Of a stretch of 64,000 nucleotides of DNA, positions 39,225 to 49,500 are shown in pieces. The notes beneath the pieces were generated by a model. The model did no database searches. It was given only the letters and a program-made list of their open reading frames with translations, and was not told where the DNA came from. Origin of the DNA: a virus; the IMG/VR virus record IMGVR_UViG_3300010354_000069, positions 1-64,000 of that record. One strand, given 5' to 3'. A program made the translations under genes and the position numbers. Each line of letters opens with the position of its first letter. The stretch's first letter is position 1.

Positions 39225-39807
39225 AAGACTGCGGGTAAAAGGATTCTTCAAGAATCGCCGCAACCGGCTGCCAAAATCTGACGGCCACACCATCGCTGCA
39301 GCGCTGAACGAGCTGGAAATGCCGGATCGCGTACCAACAGGCTTGGTGGAAAAACTTGGGCTGGGTCCCGAAATCGTGCGCATGCGCAAGTCAGGCCTTA
39401 CCTACCAAGAAATTGCTACACAGCTGTCGCTGGACGTAAACCACGTGAGCAACTTTGCCGCCCGCTACAGAAACATGACTGAAGCTCAGCGGGTAGACGT
39501 GCATAAACGCTCGGTCTTCGATGTAGCGCAACGACTGCAAGAAGTTTTTGAAGACGTCACCGAGGTGCTGTCTCGTGTACGCAGCAACAACGCCGACCTT
39601 GAAATCAAAGCAGCAGACAAACTGCTGAAGTGTCTGGCCATGGCAGGGGATCTCATGGAAAAGGTGCAGATCTACGAAGAGAACAAGCGTTTTCGAGAGA
39701 TCGTGCTGGACCTCTTGGATCAAGAAGCACCGGGTATCAAAGCAAAAGCATTGCGCAGGTTAGCGGAGTACAAGTCGGAGCATCTCTCGCTGCTGAGGCC
39801 CCTGTAG
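39199..39807 (+). CDS. Helix-turn-helix protein, possible small terminase subunit
   Basis: The 202-residue protein has a basic N-terminus (KKPRRLRVKGFFKNRRNR), an HTH segment MRKSGLTYQEIATQLSLDVN (~64-83) and a C-terminal helical oligomerisation part (VRSNNADLEIKAADKLLKCL). HTH plus an oligomerising helical region is the design of small terminase subunits, and the large subunit is otherwise the only terminase gene here. However, it lies 18 kb away on the other strand, so a plain regulator is equally possible. GTG 39199 is used; GTG 39208 is an alternative. Confidence 0.55.
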   Translation: MSPVNKKPRRLRVKGFFKNRRNRLPKSDGHTIAAALNELEMPDRVPTGLVEKLGLGPEIVRMRKSGLTYQEIATQLSLDVNHVSNFAARYRNMTEAQRVDVHKRSVFDVAQRLQEVFEDVTEVLSRVRSNNADLEIKAADKLLKCLAMAGDLMEKVQIYEENKRFREIVLDLLDQEAPGIKAKALRRLAEYKSEHLSLLRPL

Positions 39808-40064
39808 TGCGGGGTAGAGTAGACCGGCTGATTGCACTGTCTAGGTTTGTAGCAGCAGCACTTCTAGACTACCGCACTCGAATGGCTTGGACAAAAACCG
39901 CATTGAGTGTGCCTGGTATACCCGAATCGTATCGCAAAAACATTGTAAAAGTACTGGACATGCAGCTACTTAAACTTCAAGAAGTACTGCAAGAAATGGC
40001 CAAACACGTAGACGCCGAATCCGAAGAGCTTGAAGAGCAACTGGGTTTGACAAAGAAGGATTGA
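39807..40064 (+). CDS. Hypothetical helical protein (85 aa)
   Basis: GTG 39807 overlaps the previous TAG by one base with GAGG eight bases upstream. A longer frame upstream is a shadow of the HTH gene. The product is entirely helical, basic at its N-terminus and acidic at its C-terminus (VDAESEELEEQLG). No family recognised. It is likely part of the HU-HTH transcription unit. Confidence 0.6.
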   Translation: MRGRVDRLIALSRFVAAALLDYRTRMAWTKTALSVPGIPESYRKNIVKVLDMQLLKLQEVLQEMAKHVDAESEELEEQLGLTKKD

Positions 40065-40556
40065 ATGCAGTTTTACGTCAGCGCTTTAGGACCTATAGAC
40101 ACAGGCCGCCCGCTTCACGCCGACGCCGGCAAAACCTTCAACCACGTAGGCATTCCTATCTGGTTTACTAGGGGTAGTTTGCACCGTGCTGTACACGTTC
40201 TAAATGGACCCTACCACGAACCTACTGGACTTTTCGTGGTGCAACCTAACGAAGTGCTGGTGTACTTTGAGGTAAAGCAGCCCCCAGCAGGTTCTTTGCA
40301 AGAGCAGACCATGGGACTGCGCCCGGTTACCTACGCAATTCTTAGTGTCGACCGCAACTTCGTGCATAGCAACAGTTTGCTGTATCAATCAGTAGATCCT
40401 GATGCAGACTTTGAAAAAGACGACGATATCGCCGTCTGGTTTGGAATGACCTTTCCGGCAACTATAGTAGGTAGATTCAGAAAGCCAACGGATACTTTTC
40501 AGCCTCCTAAAGAAACTCGTGGCCACATGTTGAAGGACTCCAACCTCTACAACTAG
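40065..40556 (+). CDS. Hypothetical protein (163 aa), end of rightward block
   Basis: ATG 40065 directly follows the previous TGA. The protein is alpha/beta with a GKTFNHVGIPIWF segment and a C-terminal basic stretch. It contains no nucleotide-binding loop or cysteine cluster. Its TAG stop (40554-40556) overlaps the TAG of the giant gene on the other strand (CTAG), so transcripts from both sides run into each other. Function unknown. Confidence 0.6.
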   Translation: MQFYVSALGPIDTGRPLHADAGKTFNHVGIPIWFTRGSLHRAVHVLNGPYHEPTGLFVVQPNEVLVYFEVKQPPAGSLQEQTMGLRPVTYAILSVDRNFVHSNSLLYQSVDPDADFEKDDDIAVWFGMTFPATIVGRFRKPTDTFQPPKETRGHMLKDSNLYN

Positions 40557-43500
40557 TTGGCTCGCTTTCGAGCAGCACTAGGAATATCTCTACTACCGCT
40601 GCGACCCTGTCTGTGATAGTCACGGTCCAGCGTGTCATCCTTGCCCTTCTTGCCAGCATGCTCTTGATGGATGACCACCTTCTTGCCCTGTGGGTCAACC
40701 TCTACCTTAGAAGTACGGCGCTGAGAGTGGTCTTTAGTGCTACCCGTCGGCACATCCTTTGCCCCGCTCTTGACACCACCGTGATTAGCCTTGGTATCGA
40801 CAACAACAGTTGCATTCTTTGACTTGGCGGGGGCTTCTTTACCATAGAACACGTTTTGAATGAACTCATCAACGTTTTCAATAACGTCATCGAGCACGTT
40901 ACGTTCATACTTGTCGGATACCACCGCTTCGACTTCGATTGAACCGCTTGAAGAAACGGTACCAGGTAGCGCTTGTTTGCTTGTGCTTGAAACACGTGCA
41001 AGCTCTTTAGTGCTACGAACGCTTAGTTCAGCAGCGGATTTTCCAACACGATACTTGGCGTCAATATGAGCATCAACAGATTTTACAAGGTGCTCGTTAA
41101 TTTTTCCGTAAGCCCAAATATTTGCAAGAACAATACCAATACCTGCAAAGGTTCCTGCGATAGCTCCAGGAAGAGCACCAACACCCCCAGCTAGTGTACC
41201 GGCGGCAGCGCCTGTCAAAGCCGTCTTTACAACGAAACCAGCAGCGGCACTAGCCAAGCCAAGAATGCCTATAGTGCTAAGACCGGCCACACCGTGCCCC
41301 AAAGCACGCTCTCTAGCAACTCTGTCAGTACCCGCCTCCCTGTATTCAACAAAGGTCTTGGATGACTCTACGACCACCATCAAAGGCAACGCAGCTTTGC
41401 TAGCTACTGCGGCAAGTTTCGGTGCCCACGTTGTAGCACCAAATCGCTTTGTAACAAGAGGAACCATGCGTCCGTAGCCTTCAAGTGCTGCTTGTACAGC
41501 AAACAATCCAGTGCTTGCCTTAAAGAAGACTTCCTGCTCAAAAGGCATTTCGTACCCTTGTTTATGCAGCTTTGCCTTTTGGTCTTCAAAATCCATCCAA
41601 CTTTTTACAGACATGGCAAGCATGAATAGAGGATTGCCAAGCTGTTGGCTGAACTCATAACTCTTCATGATCGATGTGTTGGCTAGCCGTTGTTGGTAGA
41701 TATCTCTGCGGATTCGAGCCTCTGCCTGTTCTTGGCGCGCCATAGGACGCTCTCTGGAAGTCTTGTCCAACCTTGAACGAATCTCTTCCTTGCGCTCCAC
41801 TGTACGTTGAATTCGCTCTTCAGCCTCCTGCAACCGCTCAAGAGGTTTGCCGGCAGTACCCAAGCGTGCCCAAATATCTTGCTTCAATTGTTTTTGACGG
41901 TTTATTTCTTCCTCACGCTCAATCAGGGTTTGCAAAGGACGCTCACCCCGTGTTGCCTCCGTACGGCTACGAACTTCTTCGCGTCTAGCTTCTGCTACCG
42001 ACTCGACTGCTCTGCGCTGCTTACGGGCGGCAATGAGCTCGCGCTGCCTATTTGCCAGAGTTTCTTGGTCAAGGCTATTCAAGCTGCGAGGCGTGGGGTT
42101 CTTGCGGAAGTCCCTGACAGCCCTACCCAGAACTAAGCGGCTTTCTTCATCCGCGGGTACGAAAGTACGCTTGGTGTAGCTAAAAGCTTGTGGAGTCTTT
42201 ACTGGCTCGTCCGTCACGCTACGCTGAGCGCTCACAACGGGATTGATGCTTGAAGCAGCAATGTCTTTTGATAGACGTGCTACTACTGCAACAAGCGATC
42301 TACCAGCTTTCAAGTATCTGTGTACGGCTTTTTCAACCAACTCGTCTGGATTTACAACGATTAGCTGGTCTACGTTACGCTCAACAGCACGCCAGCCTCT
42401 ACCCAGTAACATAGAATAGCCGGCATAACCAAGACTGGCAATTGTGCGTGCAAACAATCTGTCAGTAAAGAGGTAAATGTCCCTAGCACCTGTAGATGCA
42501 GCCCTGTAAGCAGCTTCTCTAGCTACGATGTATGTCCTACCGTCACGTTCAATAGTGGTATTGCCAAGGTGCTTAAGAGCGTCACCGTTATCAAACATGC
42601 TAGGCTTGTTATACTTGTCGACAAGCAATTCAGCCGCTATGCCCGCAAATAGCTCTCTAATACCTGTGGACATGAGCTCATGAATAGTAAAAGAAGTAAT
42701 ACCTGGTTTTTCTGATCTACGTCGTACTTCCTCAAGAGTACGCTCTGCGTTAGAGCGCAGTTCTAGGTAGGTCTGCTCTGCAAGTTTTCCGTTAGGGTCT
42801 TGAACACCCATTTCCCTGTACATGGACTTGATGATTTCTCGCCACTCCTGCTCATAAACTTCAGGAGCTGCCCTGAAATCCATGATTCTTGCGCCTGGCT
42901 TAAAACCGAAAGTCTGAACGTAGTGTGCGCTGCTGTAGTGCCCCCAACCGCTAGGTTTAATTCCTCGAACACCAGAGTAATCTGTGGCATCGTTTCTGGA
43001 AGGTGTCACGTAGAACCCGGCCCCTTCGGCCCAAGTGCCAGATACGTCCAACTCTGGAATTCCGTAAGGACGATAGTCCTGACCGTGGTAGTAAGCCCTG
43101 CTTGTAAGCCTGTCGGATATAGCTTGCTTTTCCGCAGTAAAATCAACTACACCAGAGCGGGTTGTGTGTGCATCGCGCGCAAGTGTTGAAGTTTCTGGCG
43201 CCGCTGTACGAAGCTCCATGTCAAGTAGTTCGTGCGGTAGCAGATTTGAAGCACTTTCAGTCTTTGGCAAAGACCTCCACTCGTATTTGGCCCTCTGTTC
43301 AGCCGCTCGAGTATCTGCCCGCATTTTCAGCATCAGCCTTAGCATGCGAGCTTCTTTTTGAGCAAACCTGATGAGACTGCTGATAGCTCCAGGTTGACTG
43401 CTTGCTCTTTGCAACCGGTCTCTGTACGTCTGGTAAGCAAGACGGCCAAGAACCGGTGCGGTTGCAAGTAGACTAGTGGCCAGAGTAGCAAAGTGCTCGG

Positions 43501-46500
43501 GCGTAATCAGAGTGCCAAAACCACTGGAAGCTTCTGCGGGCATTGTAGCGGCTGCAACCAAACCCAAGCCAGTAAAAGCAATGGACATTAGTCGTCCGGA
43601 GCGCCCGCCAAGAATGCCTTTACGCTCTGCCGCTCGTTTAGCCAAACGGCTTACACGGTCTGCGGTACTAGCAGCAACGTGTGAGTAAGGCTCTATATTC
43701 CTTGAATACTCGGCGGGTATTACTTCTGGTAGGCTGGTCTCAGAAATATTGAGAACCTTCGCTATCTTAGTTTTATAGATGTTTATAAGCTCTACAGCTT
43801 TGTCCATCTCAACAGAATCTTGTTTAGGAGCAAATTCTTGAACTAACCGCTTGGTATAAAAGTCAAGTCGTAAATCCATATCTCTGGTAATGTTACCAGC
43901 TGCATGCTTGCGTAGAATAGCATTTTTAATAAGGTCAACGCGCCTGTCTGTAAAGTATATCTGTTCGTCAGTAAGTCCAGCTGCATCCCTGAGGAAGTTG
44001 TACATAGTACGCTGTTCTGGATAAGCAGAGAAAACACTAGTAGTAGAGTTTACGTTAATACGCAACCTGCGGATAAGCTCTGGCATTACATTTATTGCTC
44101 TAGTTTCTACAGCAGCTTCTTCAAGGGCTAGTTCAGGCGCCGTAGCGTAATGCCCTTTTATATCGTAATCAAAGCCGAATCTAGCTAGAGCGCGCCTACG
44201 CGGGCTGTACTCGTGATGCACTTCGTGAGAAAGGATATGAAGAGTCGTTAACAAGCGTTCCAAAGACTTTTCTCTATATTCAAATGAAGCTACGCCAAGT
44301 TTATTTCTACTCTGACGTGCGATATCTAGTAGATACGGAGTATACTTATTTCTAACATTGATGTAAGCCATCATACCGCGCGGAGTGTGCATACCATCCC
44401 AGCTAAAAGGCATATTGGTCACTCCAATATCATTCAGCAGAATAACAGGAAGGGGTAGGATTCCTCTTCTTTGTTCTCTAGGTAAAGTACTTCTAACAGC
44501 CTTTGCAGTTTCGTACAAAGCAAATTGCATAGCAGTAAGTTGTTTTGCAGTATCAACAAAGTGTCTTAGGCTTGCAACCGATCTTGCACTTATAGTTTTC
44601 AAAAAATCTATTGTTTGTCTAGGTTTCAACACAAGGCTCGCAGTAAGCGCAGTAGCGGTAGCCCCAAAAACACCAGCTGCAGCAAATTTCAGGTAAGGTA
44701 CTAAAGTGTTAATCAGACTAGGGTAATGCGTAGTAATTTTACTAAGGTCGGGCTCCACCACAGTTTCAATCCTGAAGTGGGTTGCCGCTTCTGCAGGCAT
44801 TCCAGCGGCTAGTGCAAGGCCTACACCAAGTAACCCTAGTGCCAAAGGCTTGGCACCACGCTTGAGGCTTTGACGAGCCTTCTCAAGAAGCTTTGGTTGT
44901 AGAGCTTTGAGTGTGCTGCGAACGTAAGTGAAACCTCTTGCTACACTGACAGAAGATTTGTCTATGGTAGTAGTAAACAAATGGTGCGGTTTACGAGCAG
45001 AAGCAATAATGTCAGAAGAAGCTCTGTACCTGAGTAGCTGTACTGTGTATTCACTTAAATTTGCTAAGTTCAAAGCCCCCAACCGCTTTATACGTTTACC
45101 TGGAACAACAGCATAAACAGTTGTTTCTCTCGCTTCTTTGGAGTCCATTAATACAAGCTGACCATTTTCGTTGAAAATGGTATTACGTACTCCCGCGTAT
45201 CCTTGGCTTACAATACTGTCTCTAAGAGCTGTATGAACTGCAACCTCAGAGTTGAAGTTTGGTGGTAGACCTTCAGCAGCAGTAAAACGAGATGTCATAA
45301 ACTCTACTGCGCTCTTATAAAAGTATTCTACATTGTGTTTGTTGTCGGGAGTATCAAGAGCGTTAAGCAGACGCAGGAGCTCCGCATTGAACTTACTGCT
45401 AGTTTTTTCACTATCATTTACGTGAAGCAGCATAGTCTCAAAAGTGTGCTGCAACATTGTGCGTACTTCAGTCTTGTACACTTCAGCAGGCTGAGCAAAG
45501 TCTATAAACTGTGCAGTAGGGTTTAGCCTTACTTTTTGAACGATACCAAACTGCTTTTTGGCCTTTGTTACAAGGGCTCGTACAGTCTTGCCTGCTGAGT
45601 TTACAGTAAGACCCGCGTAGTCAAGGGCTTGGCCAACCGTTTCAGCCATGTAGTAACCACGGCCGCCCCACCAAGAGCCGTGTAAAGAGGCTTCAGGAAT
45701 ACCAGAAGGTGCATGAGTTTGACCGTGGTAGTACGTACGGTTGGTAATCTGCCTTGAGATATCTTTCTTCAAAGTGGTGAAATCCAAAGCGGTGCGCGTA
45801 GGCTCGGCCTCGGAAGCGGGAACAACACTGGACAGAGGTTGATTCTTATTGTTACCCCCAAAAAGCTTCTTGACTCCTTCCCAGCCAAGAATTCCGGCTG
45901 CAGAGAAACCAAGCTGACTCATCAGCAAAGCGTTGTCTGCGAGCGATGTGACGTGATGCCCAAACGGTAGCGTAGCTGCTTCAGCGGGCATTCCAGCGGC
46001 TAGAGCCAGACCTGTTCCTACCAGCAGGCCGAAGATACCGGAAGTGCGCTGCCCCCGCTCCCGCCTAGCTTTCTCTAGCTCAGCATCAATAACCGTCACC
46101 ATAGAACTATCGTTTAAAATTTCGAAAGAAGGTAAGTCACGTCGTGCAATAGAGCTCAAAGACCTGTGTAGCCTATCAAGAGCTTTTAAACTTTGTTTAT
46201 AGCTGCCTACAGGACGTCTAATGCTAAATCTGCTGCTATAGGAAGAAGGTACAAACACGTTTACAGCGTAGTTATTGATAACCTTTCTTATTCTTGTAGC
46301 TTGGCTCCGGTTAAGGCGAAACTTCTCTGCAATTTTTTCACTTAGTAGTTTTACACGATCCTCTTCGACATACAAAGTATCGCTTGTAATATCTGTAAGT
46401 GAAAGCAAGGCCCTTGTAAACATTCTTTGAAACTTATAGGTAGCGACTAAAGGAGCGGTACTTACAGTATGTCCAGTTAGCCTTCCTACAAATTCCCTAA

Positions 46501-49500
46501 GATGCTCTACGCTACCAATCTCAACAGTAGCTTCTTCTAAGGCATATAGCATAAGCTTGTTTTGTTTACTACCGTAATAGTAAGCTTTTACTATACTTGG
46601 TGCGTGCACTAGAGCACCTAGTAAACCAGCACGCTTAATGGCAGACCTTACCTTTTTCATGTAATAGTCTTTAGCAACAGACGGATTATACTGAGTAGCT
46701 ATAGTATTGCTAGCGCTATGTCTCAACTCGTGCAGTAGAGTTGAATAGCTATCACTTTCAGAAGCGGATAAAACTTTAGGTTGCTTATTAAAAGATCTTT
46801 CTAAGTCTTTTATGGCTTTATGCGATAAAACTATAAATCCACGATCCCTGCGTGGGTATCTGGTGTAATAAGCACCAGAAGCGCTACCAAGCCTTGTATA
46901 ATGTAGCCTTTGCGCTTCTTCGGGCGTTAAAAGATATTGAGCACCGGATGTAGCAGCACCAGGAAACATTTGAGCAAGTGTAGTCTTAGCTTTTCTTAGT
47001 AAGTTCTGTCTGTCTATAAAGTTTGGATCACTAGAAAGCGCTATTAGTTCTTTGTTATACGCATTTTCTAGAGCTTGCGGGCCAGAAAGCTTTCTGTTAG
47101 CAACAACCCTTAGTCTACGGTCTACTAAAAACAGTAAACCTGCACCTAGCGTTCCAGCCACCATCGTAGCAAAAACGGACAAACCACCCCCAGAAGCTGC
47201 GTGGTGTGCAATCCGCGTAGCGGCTTCTGCAGGTGCGCCCAGCAGTGCGATGCTACCCAGCGTAATTGCGGGAAGAATACTGCGCTTTGCAAGCTTTAAA
47301 GCAGTGCTCTTGACCTTGTAGTACAGATGACTGAGCTTTGGCAGAATACCTGGCGGGAGCGGTAGCTTTCCGGTTTTCTTGCCATAAACATTGGGATTGA
47401 GTCCACCGGTAAAAGAGGGCGGCGTCAAGTTTCCGGTGCTTGGGTTTAGCGGACTTGTACGTGAAGAAGTAAGCTCGCCCGTACCTCGAGAACCCGCTTG
47501 GCTACCACCCAATTCGCCAGAGTCACCAGTACCGCCGCTCAGTCCATCAGAGCCGGTACCTCCCTGCCCAAAAGGCAGAGACTGCTGACCGTTGCGCCCG
47601 GAGGGTGCGGTACCTCTAGGGCTTGGAGTATTGACCAAGAAAAAGATATTTTCCAAAGTACGGTTTACTAGGTCTTGTGTAGTTTTCTCAACGTCGATGT
47701 TGACTTCTTGGCTGGAACCCTTACGGCCAATTGTGACTCGGTCTCCAATCTTGTTAGTTTTTGCCAAGAGGCCACGACCGCGTCTACGGCCAGGTTTAAC
47801 GTTACGCGGAGCTTGTACAGGACCCCCTGAACCAAACTTCACGATATCCGTAAACATCTGTACGAGCTCTTCAGTCACCTGATTGACAATGGCCGTGCGG
47901 TCAACACCTTCCTTCAGGCCCGTACCTTCAATGAGGGCTTCTGCCAGGAACTGCAGTTGGTCGGTAGCACTGCCTTGGTGAGAAGCCAAACGAGCGAGTA
48001 AATTTGCCCTACGCTCTCCGTAATTGATACGCTTCCTGCCTGTGTCAGGGTCTTGGTCAAAACGACGATTGATGTGTTCAGCAACCTTTGCCAAGTGTTG
48101 CATTGCAGCAACACCTTGCTGCAGCCTACCTTCAGCCAAACCTGTGCGATCTTCACCAAAACCAAACGGCAGGCGTAAGAAATTCAACTGGGAAGCGCCA
48201 CGCATGACCCTTGCGCGCATGTTAAGTGCAGCACTGCGAAGTATAGATGCCTTTACAAGAGTTTCTACAGATGGAGCTGCGGATGTAAAAGTTTTACCGT
48301 CTTTTGTATGCCTATGCTTGGCAAAATCAAGAATTCCGCCGCTTTCCTTATCAAGTAGAAAAGTACTAGAAAGTAGATGCTCCAGCGCCTGTATAACGGA
48401 GTTGTTGATCTTGTTTAGGTCAGTGCCAATGTCTTTTGTACGCTCCTCCTCAATAAGACTGATCTGTTCAGTAACTTCGTGTAGACGAGCAGTATCCTCT
48501 GGGGTAAAGTTCTCAGTGTCTTTTTCAAGCTTACGCTCAAGCTTTTTCCTGATAAGCTCAAGTGTGCGTAGTATTTCTTTTCTTCCCGTAGTTTCGTCAT
48601 AGGTACGAATATTATCGTAGGCTTCTATGAATTCAGGAGAAACAAGAACGGCAGTAGTGGGATTTTTAGCTCCTGTCGCAACTACACCAACAACAGATAG
48701 CGGTGAAATAGTTCTATCCGCCGTTTCCGCAGCAAGAGTATGCCCGGCCAAATGTAATGAAACAGACCCTGCTGAATCTTCAAGAAGTATCCTTGAAGCT
48801 ACTGAATCAGGCCCAGCTGCAAGCTTTTCAAGAGTGCTGTTAAAACTTTTGACAAGACTATCAACACCTTTAACTGCATCGTGATCTTCAGGCTTGGGTA
48901 CATCAAGCACTGAAGAGGGCTTTCTCACTTTTTTCCAGATACGCCAAACCATAAAGGCTGTAAATGCACCGCTAATCAATCCAGAAATTGTACCGTAGGT
49001 AGTATCGTTATCATCATCTTCATCGTACCTATGCTTGCCGTCCTCATTGGCGTTCTTGTTTATATCTTGATAGTTACGCTTTTCATTACGCTCACCGGTG
49101 TCAGTGTACGCGTTTGGATTCAAAGTAATCCTTAATGGTTCAGTAGAGCCAGGTAGAAGCGCACCACGCCTTGTAAACTCTTGGTTGTACAGGGTCTCGG
49201 CAGACTTTGCTATGTTTTCTGCAAAACCAAAGGATTTCCACATTTTGGTGTAGGCGCCGGGCAAGCTATGCGCAGCATCCTTGTTCTTGCTGAGATACTC
49301 TTCAATTTGAGCCGCAGTAGGAACTTGAGTACTGCCCGTAGGCGTGGCAGTAGGCGTGTGCATAGGGTCAAGTACAGTACCTCCAGCACGTACTTCATAG
49401 TGTACGTGCGGGCCAGTCGAATGTCCGGTGCTACCTTGAATACCGATGCGCTGCCCGCGCACCAGAATGTCTCCTACGCTTACGCCGACTTCGTTGGCCG

